Assembly: GCF_026788005.1 (NCBI RefSeq)
Contig: NZ_JABEPE010000003.1
Coordinates: 289,478-353,477 of the forward strand
Source: Alteromonas sp. a30
Lineage (GTDB): Bacteria; Pseudomonadota; Gammaproteobacteria; Enterobacterales; Alteromonadaceae
DNA: 64,000 nt
Direction: 5' to 3'
The notes below the pieces were generated by a model that searched no databases, was not told where the DNA came from, and saw only the letters and a program-made list of their open reading frames with translations. Positions 1 to 12,752 of this stretch are shown here, one piece after another (positions within the stretch are counted from its first letter, which is position 1; the number at the start of each line of letters is the position of its first letter). The position numbers and the translations under genes are program-made.

Positions 1-1672
1 CCACTTCAACGTGTTGACCCAACTTCAACAACAAGGCTTCTGCGACCATAACGTTCAAGTGAATATCTTCTACTAACAGAATATTCAACCCTTGAACCAA
101 CAACTCCTCAACTTGCATCCCGTTTTTACTAATGTCGACAGGTAACTCCACAATAAAAGTAGTGCCATTACCTACTTCACTTTCGACGGTAATATTACCC
201 TTCATCCGTGTCACTAATTCATGACAGATTGCCAGCCCAATCCCTGTGCCTGTTGCACTCTTATGATTGGGATGATCTACCTGATAATACATAGCAAAAA
301 TTTTGTCGAGTTCTGCCTGAGGGATACCAATACCTGAGTCTGAAATTCTAAAGGTCACTAAACAAACATCATCCTTAGGCGCAGTCGCTTCCACACTCAA
401 GCTGACTTTTCCCTGCTGAGTGAACTTCACAGCATTGAACAGCAAATTCCATAGGATTTGCCGCAGCCGAGTGCCATCGACTTCGATAAATTCAGGCAAT
501 GGTTCTTGTATTTTCACCTCGAATCCTAGCCCTTTATCCGCAGCGAGCAGTTCAATAATACTGCCGATTTCACCTGCAAAGTCCTTTAAGGAAACGGTTT
601 TAAGGGAAAACTCAAGACGATCCCTTTCCAACTTATCTAAGTCGATGATGTCATTAAAAATGTTACCTAGTGTAATAGCACTCGCATAAATAGTGCTCAC
701 CCAGTTGAACTGTTCTTGCGTCAGCTCAGTGTCACGCAACATCCGACTAAGGCCAACAATTCCGTTTAAAGGCGTTCTTAATTCATGGCTGATGGTAGCA
801 ATAAAAGCCGTTTTGTCTTTGCTGGCTTTCGCAACGCTATCTTCCGCTTGTTTCCGCTCAGTGATGTCCCGTCCAAACGCAAGTAAGCCTAATCGGTCTC
901 CGTGAGGATCAAAAAATGGCACTTTACGCATTTCATAATAGCGTCGACGCCCGTCTGCAAAACGAAGCCATAATTCCTCGGTAATGCTCGAATTACTCTC
1001 TAATACTTCGTTATCACTTGCCACCACCTGACGCGCTAACTCTTCGTCATAGACTTCATGGGGACTTAACCCAATTAACTCTTCTTCAGTTTTACCCGTC
1101 AGTTGCTCTGCAACCCGATTACAACCAGCAAATTTTCCCTCTTGGTTGCGATAGTAAATTAGGTCAGGAGAAGCATCGATAATTGAGCGCATTAAGGTAG
1201 ACAATCTTAATGCTTGCTGCTCTTTCTCTGAACGGTTTTGCACCTGATTTTCCAGTTCCGCAAACACCTTTTCTCGGTCAAGATTAAGCTGCTCTCGCTT
1301 GGAAATTTCATGATTAAGCCGCTCAATATCATCTTTTAAACGAAAGCTCTCTTTTTCATCTTGTTGATGTAATTTTTCCAACTCTGAAATTGCGCGCTTT
1401 AAATCTTCACGGGAACGAACCAATTGCTTTACCAAACCAGTAAACAGTATCAGTACCCAAGGTGCGACTATGAGAGTTAAAATAACCGCTATAGCGAAAT
1501 CTTCGGTGCTATTTTCTGCGGATAAAACAATACGTAGAAGATATGAGCCCAACGCGCTGAGCGCCAAAATGAGCGCCAAAAAAACTAAACTCGTTTTAAA
1601 CGCGCCCATGCGACTAATTAAGTGCGCCACTCGAAATGTCAAACTATCCCTATCGTCTGGGGAAGGTGCCAT
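1..1672 (-). CDS. arcB: Aerobic respiration control sensor kinase ArcB, 5' part (C-terminus beyond window)
   Basis: Hybrid histidine kinase of the redox-responsive Arc system, which phosphorylates ArcA under low oxygen. Reading the minus strand from the ATG at 1672 gives about 557 residues: two membrane segments (about 26-47 and 58-80), a coiled-coil linker, a PAS domain (motif SPDLIYYRN, then FGRDITERK), the HisKA box SHELRTPLNGI with phospho-His at residue 296 (E. coli His292), the HATPase N and G boxes (DSGIGIP, TGTGIGL) and the first residues of a receiver domain (LLVEDIHLNVMVAEALL). Order, spacing and wording match E. coli ArcB closely; the missing part should hold the receiver and Hpt domains. 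An AGAGG lies 7 nt upstream of the ATG. arcB also lies near gltB in E. coli. The plus-strand frames over this stretch are not genes. Confidence 0.93.
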   Translation of the reverse strand, partial: MAPSPDDRDSLTFRVAHLISRMGAFKTSLVFLALILALSALGSYLLRIVLSAENSTEDFAIAVILTLIVAPWVLILFTGLVKQLVRSREDLKRAISELEKLHQQDEKESFRLKDDIERLNHEISKREQLNLDREKVFAELENQVQNRSEKEQQALRLSTLMRSIIDASPDLIYYRNQEGKFAGCNRVAEQLTGKTEEELIGLSPHEVYDEELARQVVASDNEVLESNSSITEELWLRFADGRRRYYEMRKVPFFDPHGDRLGLLAFGRDITERKQAEDSVAKASKDKTAFIATISHELRTPLNGIVGLSRMLRDTELTQEQFNWVSTIYASAITLGNIFNDIIDLDKLERDRLEFSLKTVSLKDFAGEIGSIIELLAADKGLGFEVKIQEPLPEFIEVDGTRLRQILWNLLFNAVKFTQQGKVSLSVEATAPKDDVCLVTFRISDSGIGIPQAELDKIFAMYYQVDHPNHKSATGTGIGLAICHELVTRMKGNITVESEVGNGTTFIVELPVDISKNGMQVEELLVQGLNILLVEDIHLNVMVAEALLLKLGQHVEV

Positions 1673-2279
1673 ATTTAAGCCTCTGGATTGGTGTGATGCA
1701 GCATCCTATCAGGAAATTCGCTTAGGCCAAAACCATGAATATTCGTTAAACAGTAATATCTATGCAGTAAAATAATATAAGTATTTCTCCGGTCCTATCC
1801 TCAGCGGGTATGTCACACCATTTTGATTCGTGTCATATTGTCTTGTGCACCTTCCTTGTGCACCAGAGGTTGCAAAGCGCAGCTAATACAAGCTTTAAAA
1901 ATTTGCACCATTACTTATCAGGCGTAAAAACAGCAATTGATTTATGTGAAATATGCCTGTATTTTGACTAACCCACTTTCGACGAAGTGCATAATGATTC
2001 GATTAACGGCTGGATAATTTAGAATAGCGTGTGGTCAACTTTGGCTGACCCGACCATCATCAACATAAAAACTGATGTTTGATGAGCAAGAATAGCTAAA
2101 GCAAATTATCACTGCACAGAAATTCTAAAACATCAAAAACGACAGAAACCAAATCTGGAACAGGCCACCAAGAGCCACTCTATAAAAATCCAGATAATAA
2201 GCGGCAAAGTGACACATGTGCTTTATTAGAAGCCCACTATCTGACCCTGCCCAGTCCACGGTTGAAGGAGTTAAGTTTA
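1673..2279. other. Divergent intergenic region arcB/gltB
   Basis: About 600 bp between the divergent arcB and gltB genes, presumably holding both promoters. I see no convincing -35/-10 pair: a TTGACT at 1964 and CATAAT at 1990 are 20 bp apart, too far for a standard sigma70 site. A small imperfect hairpin (CATCAACAT at 2058-2066 against ATGTTTGATG at 2075-2084) lies in the probable gltB leader. No small gene with a credible ribosome site was found. Confidence 0.5.
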
Positions 2280-5200
2280 ATGAAACTGTATCACCCGAAT
2301 GATTCTCGGGATAATTGCGGCTTTGGATTAATAGCTCATATCCAAGGCGAAGCCAGCCACAATCTGGTTGAAACAGCCATTCATGCGCTCGATCGCATGC
2401 AACACAGAGGCGGTATTGCTGCTGATGGCAAAACGGGTGACGGTTGCGGTTTGCTATTGCAAAAACCCGACACCTTTTTCCAGAGCATCGCCGCAGATGC
2501 GGGGTGGAAACTCGCCAAAAACTATGCTGTAGGCATGATTTTCCTAAATCCTGATGATGAGAAAGCCACGCTTTCACGCAAGGTATTAGTTGAAGAATTA
2601 GAAAAAGAAACCCTTGCGGTTCTTGGTTGGCGCGTTGTTCCAACCGACACCTCGGTATTAGGCGATCTTGCAGCCGAATGTTTACCTCAAATTGAGCAGG
2701 TATTTATTAATGCCCCTCAAGGATGGCGCAAACACGATTTAGAACGTCGCCTGTATATGGCTCGACGTCGCGCTGAAAAACGCTTACATGAGGATGAAGA
2801 GTTTTATATTTCATCTCTTTCTAGCCTCGTGATGGTGTACAAAGGTTTGGTCATGCCCAAAGACTTACCAAACTTTTATCACGACCTTGCAGATGAACGA
2901 TTAGCAGCCAGTATTTGTGTTTTTCACCAGCGTTTCTCAACCAATACATTACCCAAATGGCCACTAGCACAACCTTTCAGATACCTTGCTCACAACGGTG
3001 AAATTAACACCATTCGAGGTAATAGAGATTGGGCCAACGCCAGAACCTACAAGTTCAGAACGCCACTTATTCCCGATCTACATGACGCCGCCCCCTTCGT
3101 AAATGAAACCGGCTCTGATTCATCGTCATTAGATAACATGCTTGAGCTATTTCTTGCTGGCGGGATGGATCTGTTCCGAGCCATGCGTCTCTTAGTGCCA
3201 CCAGCATATCAAAATGATAAAACCATGGATGAGGACCTAAAAGCCTTCTACGAATACAATTCCATGCATATGGAACCGTGGGACGGACCAGCAGGAATCG
3301 TATTAACCAATGGTCGCCATGTGGCATGTAACCTAGATAGAAACGGCTTACGCCCTGCGCGATACGTTATTACCAAAAACGGATACATTACACTCGCTTC
3401 AGAAGTCGGTATTTGGGATTACAAGCCCCAAGACGTACTCGAAAAAGGCCGTGTTGGCCCCGGCCAGATGCTAGCTGTGGATACTGAAACAGGCCAAATC
3501 TGGCGCAGTAACGAAATCGATGAAGATTTAAAACAACGCTTACCATATAAAGAATGGATCGACTCTCACATTCGTAGCATTACCCCTTTTGAGGAATGCG
3601 ATCACGATGAAATCGGTAAGCCGTTATTTGATGAAGATACACTCACCACCTATCACAAACTGTTCAATTACAGTTATGAAGAACTCACTCAAGTAGTCCG
3701 CGTTCTTGCCAGTGATGGACAAGAAGCCGTTGGTTCAATGGGTGATGATACACCAATGGCAGTGCTCAGCGGTAAGACACGAAATCTGTATGACTTTTTC
3801 CGCCAACAGTTTGCACAAGTAACCAATCCCCCCATCGACCCACTACGTGAAAACCATGTTATGTCGTTGGCGACTTGTATTGGACGTGAAAAAGACGTTT
3901 TCAGCGAGACTTCCGGCTACGCAGACCGCGTACTTATTGATTCGCCCGTATTAACGTATACCGATTTAAAACAGCTACGTGAGTTCGATGCGGAACATTA
4001 TTATTCCGAAGTATTGGATTTAAACTACAAACCTGAAGAAGGATTGAAACGCGCTATTGAGCGCATCTGTGATGAAACTGAATACGTTGTTCGCCAAAAA
4101 AGAGCGGCGTTCGTAATTCTTTCAGATAGACAAATCAATCCTAACAAATTACCCATTCCAGCGGCTATGGCGGTTGGTGCAGTGCAACGACGTTTAGTTG
4201 ATAAGGCTCTGCGATGTGACGCGAATATTATAATCGAGACCGCATCAGCGCGAGATCCACACCACTTTGCTGTTTTACTCGGTTTAGGCGCAACGGCGGT
4301 TTACCCTTATTTAGCCTACGAAAGCATTGAAGATTTAGTCAACAAAGGCGCACTAGAATGCTCTCATGTCGACGCCATCGTTAATTTCCGTAAAGGCATT
4401 AACAAAGGCTTGTTCAAGATTATGTCGAAAATGGGCATATCCACTGTCGCCAGTTACCGAAGCTCAAAACTCTTTGAAGCTATTGGTATCGCCGATAATG
4501 TAATGGAACTTTGCTTTAAAGGAATGCCGAGTCGTATTCAGGGCGCGAGCTTTGAAGACTTTGAACAAGATTTAATTAACCTAAGCCGAGTAGCGTGGAT
4601 TAAACGCAAAAGTATCAACCACGGCGGGCTACTAAAATACGTCCATGACGGCGAATATCATGCCTATAACCCTGATGTTGTAACGACACTACAAAAAGCG
4701 GTGGTTTCTGGAAACTACGAAGACTATAAAGTATTTGCGGCACTGGTTAACGATAGACAACCCGCGCATTTCCGCGACTTACTATCACTTCGTCCAACCA
4801 GCAAGCAAATTGATATTTCCGAAGTCGAACCAGCTGAGAAAATATTCCCTCGATTCGATACCGCAGCCATGTCTATTGGTGCATTAAGCCCAGAAGCTCA
4901 CGAAGCGCTAGCCATTGCCATGAACCGCTTGGGTGGTCAATCTAACTCAGGCGAAGGTGGGGAGGATCCCAACCGCTTCGGTAACGAACGTAATTCTCGC
5001 ATTAAACAGGTTGCTTCGGGGCGTTTTGGTGTCACACCACACTATTTGATGAATGCCGATGTAATTCAAATTAAAGTGGCGCAAGGTGCAAAACCGGGCG
5101 AAGGCGGGCAATTACCGGGTGATAAAGTGAATAGCTACATTGCTCAGCTACGCTTTTCCGTGCCGGGTGTCACCCTAATTTCGCCACCCCCTCACCACGA

Positions 5201-6746
5201 TATTTATTCCATTGAAGATTTAGCCCAACTAATTTTCGATTTAAAACAAATCAACCCGAAAGCGCTGATTTCTGTGAAGTTAGTTTCTGAACCGGGCGTT
5301 GGTACTATCGCAACAGGCGTTGCCAAAGCCTATGCCGATTTGATCACTATTTCCGGTTATGACGGTGGCACAGGGGCAAGTCCACTGACCTCCGTAAAAT
5401 ACGCCGGTTGTCCGTGGGAAATGGGCCTCGCAGAAACACAACAAGCATTAGTGCAAAACGGCTTACGACACAAAGTTCGCGTTCAAACAGACGGCGGTCT
5501 AAAGACGGGCTTAGATGTTATCAAAGCAGCAATTTTGGGTGCGGAAAGCTTCGGCTTTGGTACAGGGCCAATGGTCGCATTAGGGTGTAAATACTTACGT
5601 ATTTGCCACCTAAACAACTGCGCAACCGGTGTGGCAACACAAGATGAGAAACTACGTCAGGAACATTTCATTGGTTTGCCAGAAATGGTGATGAATTACT
5701 TCCGCTTCATCGCCCAAGAAGTTAGAGAGATTCTAGCCTCTATCGGTGTGGACAGTTTAGACAAAATCATAGGTAAAACCGAGTATTTAAAAGCACTTGA
5801 TGGCATTACGGCGAAGCAAAACAAGTTGGATTTAAACCCCATTTTGGCGAAAACCTCGGCCGGTGAACACACTCGCTTATTCTGTTCGGAAACCACAAAC
5901 GCGCCGCTTGATAAAGGTGAGTTAAACCAGACCATTTTGGCTGCTGCAAAAGAAGCGGTGTTAAAGCATACAAGTGCAACGTTGCATTACAACGTGCGCA
6001 ATACCGACCGCTCCGTTGGGGCAACGTTATCAGGGTTCATTGCTCAGCATTATGGCAACCAAGGATTAGTGGATCACCCCATCAACATTAACCTGACAGG
6101 TACGGCCGGCCAAAGCTTTGGTGTTTGGAATGCTGGCGGCGTTAACATCAACTTAGTCGGTGATGCGAACGATTATGTAGGCAAAGGTATGGCGGGCGGA
6201 AAGCTGGTCATTTATCCGCCACGTAATGTGGAATACCTCAGCCATGAAAGTGCCATTATTGGTAACACCTGCCTATACGGCGCAACTGGTGGAAAACTAT
6301 TCGCCGCAGGACAAGCAGGAGAGCGCTTTGCTGTGCGTAACTCCGGTGCAGTTGCCGTTGTAGAAGGTACTGGCGACAACGCTTGTGAGTACATGACTGG
6401 CGGCATTGTTGTGGTACTTGGTCAAATTGGCGTGAACTTGGGCGCGGGTATGACAGGTGGATTCGCTTACATCTTTGATGAAAAAGGCGACTTAGCACAG
6501 CGCACTAACCCCGAGTTGGTCGAGTTAATGGGCATAGAAGATAAAGCCATTTTGATTGAGCACCTTCGAGGGTTAATTAACCAACATTACGCCGAAACCG
6601 GCAGTAATCGTGCCTTGGAAATCTTAACAAACTTCAATGATCATCTTGCGCAATTTGTTTTGGTTAAACCCAAAACCAGCGATGTAAAAAGTTTGTTAGG
6701 TCACATTAGTCGCTCTAGTGCAGAGCTACGATTACAGGCACAGTAG
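2280..6746 (+). CDS. gltB: Glutamate synthase (NADPH) large subunit
   Basis: Converts 2-oxoglutarate plus glutamine to two glutamates with electrons from the GltD subunit; cytoplasmic, ammonium assimilation. The 1488 residues match the usual length of about 1486-1517. The N-terminal glutaminase has its nucleophile at Cys13 (RDNCGFGL), implying removal of a 12-residue propeptide as in E. coli. A central domain, the FMN-binding synthase barrel and the C-terminal beta-helix (repeated G-x-x-G-x-G) follow. The 3Fe-4S ligands are visible as C-x5-C-x4-C in [13 protein letters not shown] chose ATG 2280 because AAGGAG sits 9 nt upstream at 2265-2270; an in-frame TTG at 2262 would add six residues and overlap that site. 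gltD follows after 9 nt. Confidence 0.97.
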   Translation: MKLYHPNDSRDNCGFGLIAHIQGEASHNLVETAIHALDRMQHRGGIAADGKTGDGCGLLLQKPDTFFQSIAADAGWKLAKNYAVGMIFLNPDDEKATLSRKVLVEELEKETLAVLGWRVVPTDTSVLGDLAAECLPQIEQVFINAPQGWRKHDLERRLYMARRRAEKRLHEDEEFYISSLSSLVMVYKGLVMPKDLPNFYHDLADERLAASICVFHQRFSTNTLPKWPLAQPFRYLAHNGEINTIRGNRDWANARTYKFRTPLIPDLHDAAPFVNETGSDSSSLDNMLELFLAGGMDLFRAMRLLVPPAYQNDKTMDEDLKAFYEYNSMHMEPWDGPAGIVLTNGRHVACNLDRNGLRPARYVITKNGYITLASEVGIWDYKPQDVLEKGRVGPGQMLAVDTETGQIWRSNEIDEDLKQRLPYKEWIDSHIRSITPFEECDHDEIGKPLFDEDTLTTYHKLFNYSYEELTQVVRVLASDGQEAVGSMGDDTPMAVLSGKTRNLYDFFRQQFAQVTNPPIDPLRENHVMSLATCIGREKDVFSETSGYADRVLIDSPVLTYTDLKQLREFDAEHYYSEVLDLNYKPEEGLKRAIERICDETEYVVRQKRAAFVILSDRQINPNKLPIPAAMAVGAVQRRLVDKALRCDANIIIETASARDPHHFAVLLGLGATAVYPYLAYESIEDLVNKGALECSHVDAIVNFRKGINKGLFKIMSKMGISTVASYRSSKLFEAIGIADNVMELCFKGMPSRIQGASFEDFEQDLINLSRVAWIKRKSINHGGLLKYVHDGEYHAYNPDVVTTLQKAVVSGNYEDYKVFAALVNDRQPAHFRDLLSLRPTSKQIDISEVEPAEKIFPRFDTAAMSIGALSPEAHEALAIAMNRLGGQSNSGEGGEDPNRFGNERNSRIKQVASGRFGVTPHYLMNADVIQIKVAQGAKPGEGGQLPGDKVNSYIAQLRFSVPGVTLISPPPHHDIYSIEDLAQLIFDLKQINPKALISVKLVSEPGVGTIATGVAKAYADLITISGYDGGTGASPLTSVKYAGCPWEMGLAETQQALVQNGLRHKVRVQTDGGLKTGLDVIKAAILGAESFGFGTGPMVALGCKYLRICHLNNCATGVATQDEKLRQEHFIGLPEMVMNYFRFIAQEVREILASIGVDSLDKIIGKTEYLKALDGITAKQNKLDLNPILAKTSAGEHTRLFCSETTNAPLDKGELNQTILAAAKEAVLKHTSATLHYNVRNTDRSVGATLSGFIAQHYGNQGLVDHPININLTGTAGQSFGVWNAGGVNINLVGDANDYVGKGMAGGKLVIYPPRNVEYLSHESAIIGNTCLYGATGGKLFAAGQAGERFAVRNSGAVAVVEGTGDNACEYMTGGIVVVLGQIGVNLGAGMTGGFAYIFDEKGDLAQRTNPELVELMGIEDKAILIEHLRGLINQHYAETGSNRALEILTNFNDHLAQFVLVKPKTSDVKSLLGHISRSSAELRLQAQ

Positions 6747-8171
<1,425 letters not shown>

Positions 8172-8198
8172 ACTTCAGTATTCCTGAAAACCCCTGTT

Positions 8199-8218
8199 AG
8201 CCGCAAGGAAGCGGCTTT
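8199..8218 (+). terminator. Hairpin after gltD, possible weak terminator
   Basis: AGCCGC (8199-8204) and GCGGCT (8211-8216) form a perfect 6-bp stem with loop AAGGAA. Only a short T tract follows, so termination may be inefficient. It lies 28 nt after the gltD stop. Confidence 0.45.
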
Positions 8219-8265
8219 GCTAGCCAAATGTTTACGATTAAAGGCCGATTAGGAAACAGCCTTTA

Positions 8266-8625
8266 TTAAGGACGAGTAGGAGCGCCAAAACGCAAATGCT
8301 TTTTGCCACATACCTGCAAGATTTTATGTACTGCAAATTCGCTCTCCACTCCCTTCAAATGCCGTAATAAACAGGCGTTATATTGTTTCCGCCGCTCCGT
8401 TAGAAAATTAGGCTTGTGAAAATTCTCCTCACAACTGCGAGTGATAAGACGAGCCGCTGAATCCAACTTTGAACTCACTAAGTGCTCTAGCACACATTCA
8501 TCAATAGCGGTTTGCTGTAAATCGGCGTTTGCGGTTATTGGAAAGAAAAGTACAGAAAAGACAAGGCTAAAAAGTAAACTTGAAGGTACAAGGGCATCTT
8601 TTAAAAACATGTTGATTATAGTCAT
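8266..8625 (-). CDS. Small secreted four-cysteine protein with an internal repeat
   Basis: 119 residues: a signal peptide (hydrophobic about 10-30, cleavage probably after ANA) and a short mature domain with exactly four cysteines in two copies of C-x20-C. The copies, starting CVLEHL and CLLRHL, share leucine and basic positions, which suggests an ancient duplication and two disulfide-stapled helical hairpins in the periplasm. It resembles small proteins annotated as VF_A0006-type four-cysteine proteins in Vibrio/Shewanella, from memory and not verified. Start: GGAG 8 nt upstream of the ATG. It is convergent with gltD and divergent from the next gene. Function unknown. Confidence 0.75.
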   Translation of the reverse strand: MTIINMFLKDALVPSSLLFSLVFSVLFFPITANADLQQTAIDECVLEHLVSSKLDSAARLITRSCEENFHKPNFLTERRKQYNACLLRHLKGVESEFAVHKILQVCGKKHLRFGAPTRP

Positions 8626-8826
8626 TGTTACTACTCCGTCTCAAAGAGCCTTATCACACTAATCAATGAATTCATCATTTCACAATGAATCTTAACCACT
8701 AATGAACTCCCTGAGCAATAAAGCTCAACATAGACAGAGGATAAAAAAGCCACCTTACACGTTGACATCGACCCGTATAAAAAGACAATACGACACATTC
8801 CTACTAAAACATCCTACTGGTTCTCC

Positions 8827-9786
8827 ATGCTTGCTCCTATATTTGCCTTTCCCTATTTAAGCTCTCTCAGACGAATTCGCCATTTAATTCATCATCTCAT
8901 TTTCGTTAGCGTTTTGTTGCCCTTTCCTGTACTTGCGATGTGTAAAGCGCCGCTAGCTTTGCAAGTGCTAGGCTCTGGAGGTCCTATCGCTGATGATGCT
9001 AGAGCCTCTAGTGGCTATTTACTGTGGGTCAATGGTAAGTCTCGACTCCTCATTGATGCCGGTGGAGGCACCGCTTTACGTTTTGGCGAAGCAAACGGAA
9101 AATTTGAAGATTTAGAAGCCGTATTACTCACACATTTGCATGCCGATCATTCCGCAGAATTACCCGCTTTGCTGAAAAGCAGTTACTTTTCCAAACGCAA
9201 AACTCCTCTTCCCATTTTAGGACCAAGTGGTAATAAGGGCTGGCCAAGCACAGAAGAGTTTATTCATGGACTATTTAATAGCCAAACCGGCATTTACCGT
9301 TATTTAGATGGCTTTATGGATGGTAGCGATGGCATGTTCAAGCTTGAACCCAAAAGTGCAGATGCAACATCACGAGAAATCCATAAATTACACACCAGTG
9401 AAGACATCACTATTTATGGTGTGGGTGTACAACACGGGCCTGTTCCAGCTATCGGTTATGTCATCGAAATTAATGGGAAGCGCATTGCATTCTCAGGTGA
9501 TCAAAACAACCACAACCCTGCATTTACACAACTCATTAAAGATGCAGATTTGTTGGTCATGACACAAGCTATACCGGAAAACGCCGGAGAAATTGCTCAA
9601 AAATTACATGCCACCCCGAGTCATATTGGAAAGATGGCACAAGAGGGAAAAGTACAGCAGTTGTTGCTTTCCCACTTCATGCAACGTAGCCTTCGCGTCT
9701 TGGATGAAAACAAAAAGCTCATTCAAACACATTACAAAGGAAAATTAGCAATCGCCGAAGATTTGGCCTGCTATGATTTGCTATAA
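8827..9786 (+). CDS. Secreted metallo-beta-lactamase-fold hydrolase
   Basis: 319 residues. An N-terminal hydrophobic stretch (about 20-37) is a signal peptide or anchor, then an MBL domain of the arylsulfatase/RNase Z-like group. Metal ligands: H103-x-H105-x-D107-H108 (HLHADH), a later HGP, the GDQ aspartate and a SHFM histidine. The family binds two zinc or iron ions and hydrolyses esters or phosphodiesters. The export signal argues against a tRNA-processing role. The substrate cannot be told. The ribosome site is weak, so the start is uncertain; a mature start near the MCKAPLALQ segment fits cleavage after PVLA. Confidence 0.82.
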   Translation: MLAPIFAFPYLSSLRRIRHLIHHLIFVSVLLPFPVLAMCKAPLALQVLGSGGPIADDARASSGYLLWVNGKSRLLIDAGGGTALRFGEANGKFEDLEAVLLTHLHADHSAELPALLKSSYFSKRKTPLPILGPSGNKGWPSTEEFIHGLFNSQTGIYRYLDGFMDGSDGMFKLEPKSADATSREIHKLHTSEDITIYGVGVQHGPVPAIGYVIEINGKRIAFSGDQNNHNPAFTQLIKDADLLVMTQAIPENAGEIAQKLHATPSHIGKMAQEGKVQQLLLSHFMQRSLRVLDENKKLIQTHYKGKLAIAEDLACYDLL

Positions 9787-9911
9787 ATATCAAAGACTTT
9801 TTATGATGTAGCGCCTTATATCTGTGCGCTGAAGAAAAGCACTAAGGAGCATTATATGGGTTAGTGAATTAGGCCAAGCGAAAGGCGTTGTAAAAATAAG
9901 CAACACAACTG

Positions 9912-9940
9912 GTTTAATATCGCCCTAAATCTTGTATAAT
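9912..9940 (+). promoter_or_regulatory. Promoter of the EF-G gene
   Basis: A perfect -10 TATAAT lies at 9935-9940, followed by a GC-rich discriminator (GCCGCGC). The -35 is poor (TTTAAT-like near 9913). The expected transcript would have a leader of about 30 nt before the ATG at 9978. Confidence 0.6.
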
Positions 9941-9977
9941 GCCGCGCAATTTTTTTTAACTTATTAAAAGTGAAGCC

Positions 9978-12065
9978 ATGACTGACTTAGCCAAGTATAG
10001 AAATATTGGTATCTTCGCACACGTAGATGCGGGGAAAACAACCACTACAGAACGTATCCTTAAACTCACTGGTAAAATTCACAAAACCGGTGAAGTACAT
10101 GACGGTGAATCAACTACTGACTTCATGGAACAGGAAGCTGAGCGTGGTATCACGATCCAGTCAGCAGCAACGACCTGTTTCTGGAAAGATCACCGCATGA
10201 ACATCATCGATACTCCGGGGCACGTTGACTTCACAGTTGAAGTATACCGTTCTTTGAAAGTATTAGACGGCGGTGTTGGTGTATTCTGTGGTTCTGGTGG
10301 TGTTGAACCACAATCAGAAACGAACTGGCGTTACGCCAACGAATCAGAAGTTGCTCGTATCATCTTCGTAAACAAACTAGACCGTATGGGTGCGGACTTC
10401 TACCGCGTTGTTGGTCAAGTTAAGAATGTACTAGCAGCTAACCCATTGGTAATGACGTTGCCAATCGGTATCGAAGACGAATTCAAAGGTGTTGTTAACA
10501 TCCTTGAGAAAAAAGCTTACATCTGGGATGACTCTGGTCTTCCTGAAAACTACACAGTTGAAGATGTTCCTGCTGATATGGTTGACAAAGTAGACGAATA
10601 CTATGAGCAACTAATCGAAACAGCAGTTGAGCAAGACGACGACCTAATGATGGCATACATGGAAGGTGAAGAACCTTCAATGGAAGACATCAAGCGTTGT
10701 ATCCGTAAAGGTACACGTGACCTTGCGTTCTTCCCAACTTACTGTGGTTCTGCATTCAAAAACAAAGGCATTCAGTTAGTTCTAGATGCTGTTGTTGATT
10801 ACCTACCAAGCCCAACTGAAGTTGATCCACAAGATCTAACTGACGAAGAAACAGGTGAACCTACTGGTGAAGTAGCAAAAGTAGCGATTGATGAGCCGTT
10901 CCGCGCATTGGCGTTCAAAATCATGGACGACCGTTTCGGTGCTTTAACCTTTATCCGTATTTACTCTGGTGTATTGAACAAGGGTGACACTATCCTTAAC
11001 AGTGCAACGGGCAAAACTGAGCGTATTGGCCGTATGGTGGAAATGCACGCTGATGACCGTACCGAATTAAGCAAAGCGCAAGCCGGTGACATCATTGCTG
11101 TTGTTGGTATGAAGAACGTACAAACGGGTCACACGCTTTGTGCTCCTAGCAATCCTTGTACACTAGAGCCAATGATCTTCCCTGAGCCTGTAATCTCTAT
11201 CGCTGTATCACCAAAAGATAAAGGCGGTAACGAGAAAATGGGTGTGGCAATCGGTAAATTGGTTTCAGAAGATCCTTCATTCCAAGTTGAAACTGACCAA
11301 GATTCTGGCGAAACCATCCTTAAAGGTATGGGTGAGCTTCACCTAGACATCAAGATTGACATCTTGAAGCGTACTTACGGTGTTGAGCTTAATGTAGGTA
11401 AACCTCAGGTTGCTTACCGTGAAACTATCACGCAAGCAGTTGAAGATTCTTACACGCACAAGAAGCAATCAGGTGGTTCTGGTCAATTCGGTAAGATCGA
11501 CTACCGCATCAAGCCGGGTGAAGTTAACTCAGGCTTCAAATTCACTTCAACGGTTGTTGGTGGTAACGTTCCTAAGGAATTCTTCCCAGCAATCGAGAAA
11601 GGCTTTGCAGGCATGATGGCAGAAGGTCCTCTAGCAGGTTACCCAATGCTTGACGTTGAAATTGAACTATTCGACGGTGGCTTCCACGCAGTTGACTCAT
11701 CAGCAGTTGCGTTCGAAATCGCTGCGAAAGGCGCATACCGTCAATCAATGCCAAAAGCAGGTCCTCAACTTCTTGAGCCAATCATGAAAGTTGACGTTTT
11801 CTCTCCAGAAGACAACGTTGGTGACGTAATCGGTGACTTGAACCGTCGTCGCGGCATGATTAAAGACCAAGAGCCGGGTCCTACAGGCGTTCGTATTAAG
11901 GCTGACGTACCGTTATCAGAAATGTTCGGTTACATCGGTCACTTACGTACTATTACTTCTGGCCGTGGTCAGTTCTCTATGGAGTTCTCACACTATATGG
12001 CTTGTCCGCAAAACGTTGCAGACGACGTCATCGCAGAAGCAAAAGCGCGTAAAGCAGCAGAATAA
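9978..12065 (+). CDS. fusA: Elongation factor G, second-type paralogue (EF-G 2)
   Basis: 695-residue translational GTPase that moves tRNA and mRNA through the ribosome or acts with RRF in recycling. G1 box [10 protein letters not shown] (residues 14-23), G2/G3 region with RGITI and DTPGH, G4 NKLD, followed by domains II-V (C-terminal [13 protein letters not shown]). The wording matches the 'EF-G 2' of Vibrio and Shewanella rather than the str-operon FusA, and no rpsL, rpsG or tuf is adjacent. Codon use is markedly optimised (GGT, CGT, AAC), implying strong expression. It is a single-gene unit with its own promoter and a strong terminator. Confidence 0.94.
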   Translation: MTDLAKYRNIGIFAHVDAGKTTTTERILKLTGKIHKTGEVHDGESTTDFMEQEAERGITIQSAATTCFWKDHRMNIIDTPGHVDFTVEVYRSLKVLDGGVGVFCGSGGVEPQSETNWRYANESEVARIIFVNKLDRMGADFYRVVGQVKNVLAANPLVMTLPIGIEDEFKGVVNILEKKAYIWDDSGLPENYTVEDVPADMVDKVDEYYEQLIETAVEQDDDLMMAYMEGEEPSMEDIKRCIRKGTRDLAFFPTYCGSAFKNKGIQLVLDAVVDYLPSPTEVDPQDLTDEETGEPTGEVAKVAIDEPFRALAFKIMDDRFGALTFIRIYSGVLNKGDTILNSATGKTERIGRMVEMHADDRTELSKAQAGDIIAVVGMKNVQTGHTLCAPSNPCTLEPMIFPEPVISIAVSPKDKGGNEKMGVAIGKLVSEDPSFQVETDQDSGETILKGMGELHLDIKIDILKRTYGVELNVGKPQVAYRETITQAVEDSYTHKKQSGGSGQFGKIDYRIKPGEVNSGFKFTSTVVGGNVPKEFFPAIEKGFAGMMAEGPLAGYPMLDVEIELFDGGFHAVDSSAVAFEIAAKGAYRQSMPKAGPQLLEPIMKVDVFSPEDNVGDVIGDLNRRRGMIKDQEPGPTGVRIKADVPLSEMFGYIGHLRTITSGRGQFSMEFSHYMACPQNVADDVIAEAKARKAAE

Positions 12066-12085
12066 TCTCGCTGTAAAAAGCTTAC

Positions 12086-12120
12086 AAACCCGGTCTTGGC
12101 AACAAGCACCGGGTTTTTTT
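12086..12120 (+). terminator. Rho-independent terminator of fusA
   Basis: AAACCCGGT pairs with ACCGGGTTT, with an inner CTTG/CAAG stem and loop GCAA. Seven T residues end at 12120. It lies 20 nt after the fusA stop. Confidence 0.93.
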
Positions 12121-12194
12121 ATGCCGACTCACTCATCCATCCACTATTTTAATGCGTAGAAGTAAGCACGTTATCCAACCACCCTTTTAAAGCA

Positions 12195-12752
12195 ATGTTG
12201 CGACAAACACTGTTATCGACAATATGCGTGCTCACTATGTTCATTCCAACTCCAAGCTTAGGGTTTTCTCTAGCAGAACCTGCGCTTTCAGCCTTACACA
12301 AGCACATTCCTAATGCTAAAACCATCGGTCAGGGCAGAATGACATACCTCTTCTGGGATGTTTATGATGCTGAGCTCATTGCGCCAAATGCCGAATACCG
12401 AAAAGGGGAACGTTTCGCGCTCAAACTCACTTACTTGCGATCACTCCAAGGGAAAGACATCGCTCAACGTAGTATTAAAGAAATTCGAGAACAAGGATTC
12501 AACAACGAACGTGCTTTAGACACTTGGTACCAGAAAATGTTGGATATATTTCCCGATGTTGAAAATGGTTACTTTCTTTTAGGCATTGTCGATGAAAACC
12601 AGCACAGCCACTTCTATTCTGCCCAAGGTCATTTAGGAAGTATTAACGACCCCATTTTTAGCCAACATTTTTTCGATATTTGGCTAGCAGAAAGCACTTC
12701 AGCACCAAAAGTACGAAAACAACTATTGGAAAACAATCGGATAAACAAATGA
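12195..12752 (+). CDS. Chalcone-isomerase-like family protein, exported
   Basis: 185 residues with an N-terminal signal peptide (about 5-23, ending SLGFS) and a chalcone-isomerase-like domain seen in bacterial periplasmic proteins (core wording GQGRMTYLFWDVYDAELIAP, then KLTYLRSLQGKDIAQRS). The bacterial members are not known to be enzymes. The stop codon overlaps the ATG of the DUF3833 lipoprotein gene (ATGA), so the two are translationally coupled. This pairing recurs in gammaproteobacteria and suggests a shared envelope role. The ribosome site is weak. Confidence 0.83.
   Translation: MLRQTLLSTICVLTMFIPTPSLGFSLAEPALSALHKHIPNAKTIGQGRMTYLFWDVYDAELIAPNAEYRKGERFALKLTYLRSLQGKDIAQRSIKEIREQGFNNERALDTWYQKMLDIFPDVENGYFLLGIVDENQHSHFYSAQGHLGSINDPIFSQHFFDIWLAESTSAPKVRKQLLENNRINK

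Noticed and set aside
420..1775. Three plus-strand open frames over the left end
   Set aside because: The minus strand encodes ArcB with all kinase motifs across the same bases; the plus frames have no ribosome sites or family resemblance.
1964..1995. TTGACT and CATAAT as a gltB promoter
   Set aside because: Spacer is 20 bp, outside the normal 16-18.
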